From an uncultured Oscillibacter sp. (GTDB lineage Bacteria > Bacillota > Clostridia > Oscillospirales > Oscillospiraceae): a stretch of DNA of 64,000 nucleotides. The notes under the pieces are model-generated. The model was not told the origin of the DNA. It did no database searches and saw nothing but the letters and a program-made list of their open reading frames with translations. Shown here in pieces: positions 1 through 7,263 of the stretch. The stretch is taken from positions 179,168 through 243,167 of the forward strand of contig CAJUDW010000001.1 in the NCBI GenBank assembly GCA_910584995.1, given 5' to 3'. The translations under genes and the position numbers were made by a program. Position 1 is the stretch's first letter, and each line of letters begins with the position of its first letter.

Positions 1-220
1 GGCCGGTTTGATACATCAGCGCCTCCGTCATCACCAGGCCCTCGGCGCTCCGCTGACGGTATTCCTCGCTATAAGCACGGTATTCCTGCCAGAGATGCTC
101 CACCCATTCCTCCTGGGTGTGGACCTCCGCCAGGATAGCGGCGTGCTCGCCCCGGAGAGCGTCCAAAACCTGTTGTTTATAAGAGAGAACGGTGTCCAAA
201 GGAAATCTAAATTTCTTCAC
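1..220 (-). CDS. fliJ: Flagellar export protein FliJ, N-terminal part (cut by window edge)
   Basis: Only the first 73 codons are present; the gene runs off the left edge. It starts at a GTG (218-220), about nine bases after a GGAAGGG ribosome binding site. The alternative ATG a few bases upstream is in another frame and stops at once. The product begins MKKFRFPLDTVLSYKQQVLD and is a charged, Glu/Arg-rich helix, as expected for the coiled-coil FliJ stalk that couples the FliI ATPase ring to the flagellar type III export gate. It lies 38 bp after fliI in the usual fliG-H-I-J order. The call rests on position, length of helix and the FRFPLDTVL start, which is typical of the family. Confidence 0.85.
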   Translation of the reverse strand, partial: MKKFRFPLDTVLSYKQQVLDALRGEHAAILAEVHTQEEWVEHLWQEYRAYSEEYRQRSAEGLVMTEALMYQTG

Positions 221-258
221 GGAACATGCCCTTCCTTATTGCTTTATTGTATAAATAG

Positions 259-1560
259 TTATTTCAAAATGCTGCGGAGCCGTTCCATACACTCCTCATA
301 GCTGAAAGACTCGTTGACATCCTGGGTCAAAAAACCGTTCACTGCGTCAATTTTCGACAGGGCAAAGTCCAGTTTCCGGTTGGTCCCCGGCTTATAGGCG
401 CCGATAGCCACCAGATCCGCGTTCTTTTCATAGACGCTGAGAATATCCCGTACCCGGTTTGCCAGCTGCCGGTGCTCCTGGCTCACAATCTCCACCATCA
501 GACGGGAAATGCTGGCGCTGATATCAATGGCGGGGTAGTGGTTGGCGTTGGCCAAGGCGCGGGAGAGGACGATATGCCCGTCCAGAATACCCCGCACCGT
601 GTCGGCAATGGGTTCATTGGTGTCGTCGCCCTCCACCAGGACCGTATAGACGCCGGTAATGGAGCCTTTATTGAAATTGCCGCTGCGTTCCAGCAGCTTC
701 GGCATTTCCGCGTACATAGAGGGGGTGTAGCCTCTGGAAACCGGCGGCTCGCCGATAGCCAGGCCAATCTCCCGCTGGGCCATGGCGAAACGGGTCAGGG
801 AGTCCATCATCAGGAGCACGTCATACCCCTGGTCCCGGAAATACTCTGCAATGCCCGTGGCCACAGAGGGGCATTTTTTCCGCAGCATGGCGGGCTGGTC
901 GGAGGTGGCAACCACCAGAATCGACCGGCGCATCCCCTCCTCGCCCAGATCCTTCTGGACGAATTCCAAAACCTCGCGGCCACGTTCCCCCACCAGGGCA
1001 ATCACGTTGATGTCCGCCTTGACGTTCTTGGCAATCATGCCCAGCAAGGTGGACTTGCCTACGCCGGAACCGGCGAAAATGCCGATACGCTGGCCCTTGC
1101 CGATGGTAATCATGCCGTCGATAGCCTTCACGCCGAACTCCATCCGTTCCCGGATAGGCGGGCGCTGGAGGGGGTTCACATAGGATCCGTCCACACAGTA
1201 GGAGGTACCGCCTTCAAAGGGGCCCTTGCCGTCAATGGGCTGGCCCATGGCGTTGATGATGCGGCCCCGGAGGAATTCCCCCACCCGCAAAGTAAGCTGA
1301 TGCCCGGTGTTCCGCACGAAATTTCCCGCGGAGATGCCGTTCATATCCGAATAGGGCATCAGAAGGATATGGTCATTTTTAAATCCCACGACCTCGGCGG
1401 TAATCTGCCCGCCGGAGTCACCGTTGTAGATGCGGCAGATATCGCCTACCGCCGCGTGCCCGCCGGAGGCCTCCATGGACATTCCGACGATGTTTTCGAT
1501 TTTCCCGGTCAGGCTGTAGGTCTCCGCGTTATGGACCTGACGGATCATTTGTCGAAACAT
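259..1560 (-). CDS. fliI: Flagellum-specific ATPase FliI
   Basis: FliI is the hexameric ATPase of the flagellar type III secretion apparatus. It unfolds export substrates and feeds them to the gate with FliH and FliJ. The 433-residue product has a Walker A loop GSGVGKST (about residues 164-171), the GERGREV motif typical of rotary-type ATPases, and a Walker B strand ending at Asp253 (LLMMDSLTR). Its PxSRGYTPSMY segment is also diagnostic. Length is normal for the family. The ATG start follows GGAGG by a short spacer and lies 32 bp inside the end of fliH, so the two are translationally coupled. Confidence 0.97.
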   Translation of the reverse strand: MFRQMIRQVHNAETYSLTGKIENIVGMSMEASGGHAAVGDICRIYNGDSGGQITAEVVGFKNDHILLMPYSDMNGISAGNFVRNTGHQLTLRVGEFLRGRIINAMGQPIDGKGPFEGGTSYCVDGSYVNPLQRPPIRERMEFGVKAIDGMITIGKGQRIGIFAGSGVGKSTLLGMIAKNVKADINVIALVGERGREVLEFVQKDLGEEGMRRSILVVATSDQPAMLRKKCPSVATGIAEYFRDQGYDVLLMMDSLTRFAMAQREIGLAIGEPPVSRGYTPSMYAEMPKLLERSGNFNKGSITGVYTVLVEGDDTNEPIADTVRGILDGHIVLSRALANANHYPAIDISASISRLMVEIVSQEHRQLANRVRDILSVYEKNADLVAIGAYKPGTNRKLDFALSKIDAVNGFLTQDVNESFSYEECMERLRSILK

Positions 1561-2443
1561 GCAAGCCTCCGGTGAAAGAGAAGTCGCTGTCCATGCCGCC
1601 GGCTGGCGTGCCGGTCAGGACGGTACGGATATTGTTCAGCTGGGTTGCCGCGCTGGCATCAATAATTTCGTCCGGCATCTCGATGATGCAGGTGCCGGGA
1701 TCGTCATCCGCCATGGGGATGATGCGCACCCGCTCCGACAGGGAACTGAGGGCGTTCACCAGCGAGGCGGGGATGCGGGCCAAATGCTTGGCGTCGCACT
1801 CGGCGATATAGATATGGGCCCATTCCCGCCGTTTCCGCTTATCCACGGCAGCCTGGATCATCCGGCCGATGACCTCCGAACTGCTTTTCAGGCTGACGGA
1901 GACCACCTTTTCCGCAATGGCAATGGCCAAATCCCGCAACTCATCTACATTGTCGTCCAACTGCCGGTCCAAAGCAGCCCCGGCCCGCTCCAGGAAGCGG
2001 TCAATCTCCGACTCTAGGGCGGCGGCCTGCTCTTCCTGGATCCTCCGGTTTTCCTCCAGGGCCTGGGTAACGCCCTGGGAAACACCCTCGGCCCGTCCGG
2101 CCTCCATGCCCTCCCGCCGGGCGCTGTCATAGATTTTTTTGGACTGGGCCTCAGCCTCCGCCCGGGCATTGCTCAAAATCTCCTCCGCCTGCCGCCTGGC
2201 GTCCTGCATAATGCGGTCCGCCTGGATCTGGGCAAAGGAAACGGGATCCAACTCCTCTTCAACAGGAGGCTCCTCTTCCGGCTCCTCCTCCGGCGGCAGC
2301 GGCGCGGGGGGCTCTGCCTCCGCGCCCTCCTCAAAAACAGGGAACGGGGAGACAGGCTCCTCCTCCGGCATCAACTCGGAGGCGTCCGGAAATTGATACA
2401 ACTCAGCCTTGGGGCGGTTAATAAATTTCCAGATATTAGGCAA
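1529..2443 (-). CDS. fliH: Flagellar assembly protein FliH
   Basis: FliH binds and restrains FliI and tethers it to the flagellar C-ring. The 304-residue protein has an acidic Pro/Glu-rich N-terminal stretch (about residues 25-65), then a long Ala/Glu/Arg-rich helix (about 70-165) that fits the V-ATPase-stator-like coiled coil of FliH, and a compact C-terminal domain with the GTCIIEMPDEIIDAS segment. It starts at TTG (2443), eight bases after AAAGGA. The start overlaps the fliG end by 8 bp and the end overlaps the fliI start by 32 bp. Sequence in this family is poorly conserved, so position carries much of the weight. Confidence 0.9.
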   Translation of the reverse strand: MPNIWKFINRPKAELYQFPDASELMPEEEPVSPFPVFEEGAEAEPPAPLPPEEEPEEEPPVEEELDPVSFAQIQADRIMQDARRQAEEILSNARAEAEAQSKKIYDSARREGMEAGRAEGVSQGVTQALEENRRIQEEQAAALESEIDRFLERAGAALDRQLDDNVDELRDLAIAIAEKVVSVSLKSSSEVIGRMIQAAVDKRKRREWAHIYIAECDAKHLARIPASLVNALSSLSERVRIIPMADDDPGTCIIEMPDEIIDASAATQLNNIRTVLTGTPAGGMDSDFSFTGGLHVSTNDPSGP

Positions 2444-3527
2444 TGATATCGTCCTTTCCGCCCTTCAGGATGATAATCTCACCCTTTTCTTCCAAACCAC
2501 GAATAATGCCCACAATACGCTGCTGCGCCTCTTCCACGTCCTTCATGCGGACATTGGTGGTGATTTCCAGGTCGTCCTTGATATTCTGCGCCATACGGCT
2601 GGACATGTTGGTAAACAGCTTGTTGGCAACCTCCGCGTTGGCGGCCTTGAGGGACAGCACCAGATCCCTGGGGTCGCAGTCCCGGACAAAGCGCTGCACG
2701 GAGCGGTCGTCCATGGTGATGATGTCCTCGAAGACGAACATACGCTTGCGAATCTCGTCCGCCAGTTCCTGGTCGTGCTCGGACAGGCCGTCGAAGATGT
2801 TTTTCTCGCTGGTACGGTCCAGGTTGTTCATCACATCGGCCACATAGTCTATGCCGCCAACCTTGATATTGGTATTGGTCACCAGAGACGAGAACTTCTT
2901 GCTCATCTCTGCCTCCACAATCTTGATGGCGGCAGGGGAGACGCTCTCGATAGTGGCAATGCTCTGGACAACCTGAATCTGCTTGCGCTCGTCCAATTGG
3001 GCCACAATGCCTGCCGCCTTGTCCGCATCCATGTAGGAGAGGACCAGCGCGATAGTCTGGGGCCGTTCGCCCTGGAGGGCGGAGTACAGGAATCTGGCGT
3101 CCGCCTTGTTGAGGAAGGCGAACTCCCGGTTCTTCAGCGACTTGGTAACCTTGCTGAGAAGGTCCGCCGCCGCCTGTTCACCGTAAGCCTTTTCCAGGAC
3201 GGTCCGGGCATACTCCAGGCCGCCCTCCGTGACCGCCTTGTTGGTCAGGCACTGTTGGTAAAACTCGTTGAGGATGTCTTCCGTCTGACTGGAGTCCAGG
3301 AAGCCCAGCTTCGCCACTTCCAGGGTCAGCTGCTCCACATCCTCCGCGTCCATAAACTTATAGAGGGCGGATGCCTTCTCGGCTCCCAGGGCGACGATAA
3401 CCGCCGCCGCCTTCTGGGCGGAAGAAAGTTCAATCTTGGACGCCGGTTTCCCGGCAGGCTTTGCCGCCGGTTTCGCCGCAGCCTCCTTAGCAGGGGCGGG
3501 GGCAGCCTTCGCTGCAGCCTCAGCCAT
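2436..3527 (-). CDS. fliG: Flagellar motor switch protein FliG with an Ala/Lys/Pro-rich N-terminal extension
   Basis: FliG forms the rotor ring that meets the stator and converts ion flow to torque. After a low-complexity N-terminal stretch of about 30 residues made almost only of Ala, Lys and Pro, the classical FliG fold starts at SSAQKAAAVIVALG. It continues through the EHPQ-like middle domain and the C-terminal torque domain (LSEHDQELADEIRKRMFVFE, then DDRSVQRFVRD with conserved charged residues). Total length is 363, longer than the usual ~335 because of the extension. The ATG has GGGAGG upstream and overlaps the fliF end by 8 bp. Confidence 0.97.
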   Translation of the reverse strand: MAEAAAKAAPAPAKEAAAKPAAKPAGKPASKIELSSAQKAAAVIVALGAEKASALYKFMDAEDVEQLTLEVAKLGFLDSSQTEDILNEFYQQCLTNKAVTEGGLEYARTVLEKAYGEQAAADLLSKVTKSLKNREFAFLNKADARFLYSALQGERPQTIALVLSYMDADKAAGIVAQLDERKQIQVVQSIATIESVSPAAIKIVEAEMSKKFSSLVTNTNIKVGGIDYVADVMNNLDRTSEKNIFDGLSEHDQELADEIRKRMFVFEDIITMDDRSVQRFVRDCDPRDLVLSLKAANAEVANKLFTNMSSRMAQNIKDDLEITTNVRMKDVEEAQQRIVGIIRGLEEKGEIIILKGGKDDIIA

Positions 3528-5190
3528 TTTCTTCGCCTCCCCTCAGCCAGCTCCGGATCATCTGTGCCGCGATCTCGGGGTTGTCGCTGGCAAACTGCCG
3601 GATATCCTTCCGGAGCTCCATGCTCCGTTCGCTCTGCATGGTCATAACGTCCGCGCCGGCGGGAGCGGCCTGGTTGAGGCCCGCCGCTGCCAGCAGCGCG
3701 TCGATATCGCTTCCCTCGTTCTCGGCTTCCTCCTCGGCCAGCTTCCGCTTGCGGCGGCGGCGGACCAGAAGGATGATTGTCGTCAGAATAATAATGAACA
3801 GCAGCAGCCCCGCGCCGGCGGCAACCAGGATCCAGGGCTCCAGGAACCCGAAGATCAGAACAGGCTCCGGCGGTACGATAGGCGCACGGTAGAAGGGCTG
3901 GGCGAGGACGGAAATCTTATCCGCCAGATACTCCTGGCCGGTCTCCTCGTCAATGGGGCCCACAATGCCCGCCGCCCGGGCCGTGTGCTGGCGGATGGTC
4001 TCTACATCCACGTTCCCGGCCACATCGGAGTTAATGGTCACGGCAATGGAGCAGTCCGTCAGATACCCGGCGGTGCGTATAATGTGCTTCTGGCTGGTGT
4101 TGGTCTGATAATCCGTCTGCCCGCTGGCGCTGGCCTCGTCCTCGGTGCCGTCCAGGGGCGGGATGTTTTCCACATACTCAGGGAAATCCGTGTCCGGCAG
4201 GACGGAGTTGGTCTGGGTGCCCACGGGGCCGCCCACAGTCTCCTCTCCGTTTCTGACATAACTCCACTGCCACAGCCGGGAACCGATGATGCCCCGTCCG
4301 CCGGTCTCGCCGTTCTCGGCGTATTCCGGCAGCCAGTAGAGGGTCTGATCCTCCGTGACGTTGCCCACTTCTACCACGCAGTTGACGGCCACAGAGAAGT
4401 TATCCTCGCCGTACATATCCTTCAGCGAATTGACAACCTGCGTGCGGATCCGGTTGGAGGTTTCCTCCTCCAGCTGCAGCTTCAGGGCGGTGGCGTCGGT
4501 GTCTGCCCCCAATTCCCCGCCGCTGTAGCTGTTCCCGATGGTGTCCATCAGGGAGATGTTGTCAATCTCCAGCCCCGCGATGGCGTTTTTCACCAGGTTC
4601 TGGATAGCAGAGGCCTGGGTGGTGGTCAGCTTCGTACCGGGCTTCATCGTCACCTGCACGGAGGCGGAGGCGTTGATTTTCCGGTTCTGGGCCAATATGT
4701 AGCTTTGATCTTCGCCGGGGTTGATGATGACCTCCGCCTCCCGCACATTCTCCATGTTGCGGATAGTGGCCCGGAGGTGCTCCGCCGTGTCGATCAGCAT
4801 GGCGTTGTTCCGTTCCGCCTCGGTGGAAATGGAACTGATATTATCGAAGTAAGTAGAATAATAGTGGCCCGTCATGGATACATTTTCCATTAACAGGCGG
4901 ACCTTCAGTGCCTCAACCTGGCTTTCGGGCACCAGAATGGTATCGTTGTTCTCTACCTTGTAATCCGTCATGCCCCACTCGCCCAACAGGTTCAAAACCG
5001 TGGACGCCTCTGTGGGGCTGATGTCCGTCACCAGGGTGGCATAGGGCCGGCTGTTGAGAAAATAGGCTATCGCGGCAGCCGTAACCACCAATACCACGGC
5101 GGCAATAATATACACTTTTATTGAAACCTTCCTGGTACCCTCCTTGGTCTTCTTCCAGAAGGCATTCAGCTTTTCCCTCACCTGGTTCAA
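3520..5190 (-). CDS. fliF: Flagellar MS-ring protein FliF
   Basis: FliF polymerises into the membrane MS-ring that supports the rotor and houses the export gate. The 556-residue product has a first membrane helix (about 25-45), the periplasmic-type ring domains with the LNLLGEWGMTDYKV and AEVIINPGEDQSYILAQNRK segments, a second helix close to residue 455-478 followed by RRRRKRK, and a C-terminal tail ending in a RSWLRGGEENG motif that contacts FliG. The start shown is TTG at 5190. Its AAGGAG site is rather far away (about 13 bases), so an internal GTG three codons on is possible. Confidence 0.95.
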   Translation of the reverse strand: MNQVREKLNAFWKKTKEGTRKVSIKVYIIAAVVLVVTAAAIAYFLNSRPYATLVTDISPTEASTVLNLLGEWGMTDYKVENNDTILVPESQVEALKVRLLMENVSMTGHYYSTYFDNISSISTEAERNNAMLIDTAEHLRATIRNMENVREAEVIINPGEDQSYILAQNRKINASASVQVTMKPGTKLTTTQASAIQNLVKNAIAGLEIDNISLMDTIGNSYSGGELGADTDATALKLQLEEETSNRIRTQVVNSLKDMYGEDNFSVAVNCVVEVGNVTEDQTLYWLPEYAENGETGGRGIIGSRLWQWSYVRNGEETVGGPVGTQTNSVLPDTDFPEYVENIPPLDGTEDEASASGQTDYQTNTSQKHIIRTAGYLTDCSIAVTINSDVAGNVDVETIRQHTARAAGIVGPIDEETGQEYLADKISVLAQPFYRAPIVPPEPVLIFGFLEPWILVAAGAGLLLFIIILTTIILLVRRRRKRKLAEEEAENEGSDIDALLAAAGLNQAAPAGADVMTMQSERSMELRKDIRQFASDNPEIAAQMIRSWLRGGEENG

Positions 5191-5246
5191 CGGTGGTCAC
5201 CCGCTCCTTTGCCGTTTCTCGCGCCCCGCGTGGCGGCTCGCACTTC

Positions 5247-5552
5247 TTAGAGGTTAATCCGGTTCAGCTCCGAGTACACCTCCAGAGCCTTGCTTCTCAG
5301 CTGGATCAAAAGTTCCAGGGCCATGCCTTCCTTCTCCTGGGCAATCTGGAGGGCAGCGGGGTTATCCAACTGGCCGGTAGCCAAAAGATACTGGGCCTCC
5401 ACTGCGTCGGCGTTGGTCTCCTTCACGTTGCGGATCGCCGACTGGAAAATGGCGCCGAAAATGCTCTGCTCCCCCAGATACGTCCGCTCCAGGGAGGGCA
5501 GGCCATGGGCTTCGCCGGAAATGGAGCGCAGCTGTTCAATCGGTGTAATCAC
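5247..5552 (-). CDS. fliE: Flagellar hook-basal body protein FliE
   Basis: FliE links the MS-ring to the proximal rod and is the first rod-type subunit exported. The 101-residue protein has the family's C-terminal signature in which Asp-Asn-Pro-Ala-Ala is followed by a helix ending ELLIQLRSKALEVYSELNRI. The start is a GTG (5552) after a GGGGGG-type site, 13 bp downstream of flgC. It sits between flgC and fliF, its usual place in this operon type. Confidence 0.93.
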   Translation of the reverse strand: MITPIEQLRSISGEAHGLPSLERTYLGEQSIFGAIFQSAIRNVKETNADAVEAQYLLATGQLDNPAALQIAQEKEGMALELLIQLRSKALEVYSELNRINL

Positions 5553-5565
5553 AGGTCAGCCCCCC

Positions 5566-6030
5566 TTATCTGCCGATCTGGAGGCCGTCGGCGATGACGG
5601 TCTTCAGGGTGTTAAACATGGTGACATTTGCGGAGTACGCCTGGGTGGCGGCCATGGCGTCGGTGATCTCCTTTACCATGTCCACATTTGGCATCTCCAC
5701 ATAGCCGTCCTCGTTGGCGTCGGGATGGGTGGGATCGTAAACCAGCCGCAGTTCGGAGGGATCCTCCACAATCTGCGCCACACGGACACCGCCGGTGGTG
5801 GAATACCCGGCGCTGGGGGCCAGCCCGTAGGCGGCCTTGGCCATGGCCTGGCGGAAGGCGTCCTTCCCAGCCACCGACTCAAAGACAACCACCTTCCGGC
5901 GGTACGCGCCGCCGTCGTTCTCCGTGCGGGTAGTGGTGGAATTCGTCACATTCTCCCCCACAATGTCAAGGCGCAGCTGCTGGGCCGTTAAACCGGATCC
6001 CACGATATTTATCGTACTCAGAAATGCCAT
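5566..6030 (-). CDS. flgC: Flagellar basal-body rod protein FlgC
   Basis: FlgC is a proximal rod subunit of the flagellum. The product (154 aa) opens with the rod/hook family motif around GSGLTAQQLRLDIVGENVTN and closes with the conserved helix around NVDMVKEITDAMAATQAYSANVTMFNTLK. Those two terminal helices form the coiled coil typical of axial flagellar proteins. The ATG is nine bases after GGAG. It is separated from flgB by a 175-bp gap with a hairpin, unusual for this tight gene pair. Confidence 0.96.
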   Translation of the reverse strand: MAFLSTINIVGSGLTAQQLRLDIVGENVTNSTTTRTENDGGAYRRKVVVFESVAGKDAFRQAMAKAAYGLAPSAGYSTTGGVRVAQIVEDPSELRLVYDPTHPDANEDGYVEMPNVDMVKEITDAMAATQAYSANVTMFNTLKTVIADGLQIGR

Positions 6031-6115
6031 AAATCCATTCTCCGTTTCTTCCCGGGAAACCCGTCCCGGCAGACTGTCAACACTACATATCTATAAAGTA
6101 TACAAAACGCCGGAA

Positions 6116-6135
6116 AAAGAGGCGTCTGCCTCTTT
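6116..6135 (-). terminator. Hairpin between flgB and flgC (possible attenuator)
   Basis: A perfect 8-bp inverted repeat (AAAGAGGC / GCCTCTTT) with a 4-base loop lies in the 175-bp gap. On the operon strand it is followed by a run totalling five U, so it could act as a weak intrinsic terminator that lets only part of transcription pass from flgB into flgC onward. A pure spacer role is equally possible. Confidence 0.5.
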
Positions 6136-6205
6136 AACGATGTAAAACAAAACAGCGCTTATTGTACGGAGCAGAACCTCTTCCCATGGGGCTCTGCCAA
6201 AGCCG

Positions 6206-6592
6206 TTACTGTCCGCGGATAGCGGTCCGGAGCATGGACAGGTCGTGGCTGATGGCGCTGTATACATACCGCAGCTGATAAGCGGTGCGGACGGCCTCCA
6301 CCATTTCCTCCGTAGTGTTGACGCCGTTCTCATCCATCCGGACGGAGTCCAGCTGCTCTTCCACGGCGAAGTCGGAGGCGTCCAGCACGGTACGCACCGT
6401 CTTCTTAGGCTGGAAGCCGGAGGAAGCGGCCTTCAGCTTGCCCCGCAGGCTCTCTTCAAAGGTGACGACCTTTTTCTTGTAGTTGGGGGTTTCGGCGTTG
6501 GCCACGTTGTCGGTGATGGCGGCTTGCTTCGTCCATAAGAAGCCCGCAGATTTTTCCAGCATCAAAAAGGAGTTGCTTGACAGGAAATCCAT
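6206..6592 (-). CDS. flgB: Flagellar basal-body rod protein FlgB
   Basis: FlgB is the most proximal rod subunit. The 128-residue protein carries the family opening with KQAAITDNVANAETPNYKKK, and the C-terminal helix ends near AYQLRYVYSAISHDLSMLRTAI. The ATG at 6590-6592 is preceded by GGAAGGAGG at ideal spacing. The open frame continues 53 codons further upstream, but that part matches no FlgB and overlaps a folded leader, so it is left out. First gene of the flagellar operon in this window. Confidence 0.95.
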   Translation of the reverse strand: MDFLSSNSFLMLEKSAGFLWTKQAAITDNVANAETPNYKKKVVTFEESLRGKLKAASSGFQPKKTVRTVLDASDFAVEEQLDSVRMDENGVNTTEEMVEAVRTAYQLRYVYSAISHDLSMLRTAIRGQ

Positions 6593-6616
6593 ATGCTGCC
6601 TCCTTCCAAAAAATAA

Positions 6617-6732
6617 GTGCACCAGGCAGGACTTTTCACAACCCGACAGGATCCCGCGGCACACTGCACAATCATTCCGATCGCTTGATGTAAGCCTGTA
6701 CCCGCAGACGTCCTGTTCCGGTTGTCCTGCAC
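6617..6732 (-). promoter_or_regulatory. Folded 5' leader of the flagellar operon
   Basis: The transcript between the promoter near 6772 and flgB can fold into a long interrupted stem. GTCCTGC (6724-6730) pairs with GCAGGAC (6626-6632); GGTTG (6720-6724) with CAACC (6639-6643); TCCTGT (6711-6716) with ACAGGA (6646-6651); CCGC (6702-6705) with GCGG (6656-6659). The nesting is consistent and ends just before the flgB ribosome binding site. It does not match the c-di-GMP-I riboswitch core as I know it. Read by eye, not folded. Confidence 0.45.
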
Positions 6733-6771
6733 GAAAGAAATCGTAAACCATACCTGTCAGACTTAATGGAT

Positions 6772-6800
6772 ATTATGAACCATTTTCTCCATGATTGCAA
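6772..6800 (-). promoter_or_regulatory. Promoter of the flagellar operon
   Basis: On the minus strand TTGCAA (6795-6800) and CATAAT (6772-6777) are 17 bp apart, a good housekeeping-sigma promoter. A transcript would start near 6765 and give a leader of about 170 bases before flgB. From here to the divergent promoter at 7137 I see no gene. Confidence 0.55.
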
Positions 6801-7136
6801 GATCTTTTTCGCAAATCTTTCCTGCCATATTCTTCTTTTCCCGCCTTCCTCCATAAAATCCAGAGGCTGCTTTTCCTGCATCTGGAAGCCCCCTTGTATA
6901 AAACGATCTCGTTTTGTTCGTATTTATCCAGCAAGTCTAGTAAACTTCTACAGCGCCGCGTCTTTATGCCCAGTATGTGTACGAACCCCTAGGGTATATT
7001 TCGGCAAAATGACTAATTTTTTGCATTTCTCCGTCCTGCCCTGGCAGAACAGGTTTTCCCAAAATCCACCCCCTCCGGGCAGTCCTGTCCCCGCTGTGAA
7101 AAACGGGAAATTTCCGCGCTGTTTGCGTTGTTACGC

Positions 7137-7165
7137 TTGCCAGTCGGCATTTTCCGTGGTATAAT
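7137..7165 (+). promoter_or_regulatory. Promoter of the c-di-GMP phosphorelay genes
   Basis: TTGCCA (7137-7142) and a perfect TATAAT (7160-7165) are separated by 17 bp. The predicted leader of about 90 bases reaches the ATG at 7264 and contains a GCCTGC/GCAGGC hairpin but no riboswitch I can name. Confidence 0.75.
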
Positions 7166-7263
7166 CTGCGTATTGCTATACAAAATTTAAGGCCTGCAGT
7201 GTCCTGTCCGGGCGGCGGCAGGCTTTATCTCCCATTTTCAATTGCGAAGGATGTGGTTCCCCA

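Noticed and set aside
6617..6732. c-di-GMP-I riboswitch in the flagellar leader
   Set aside because: The characteristic CACAGGGCAAACC / GACGCAAAGCC core is absent, although the leader is strongly folded.
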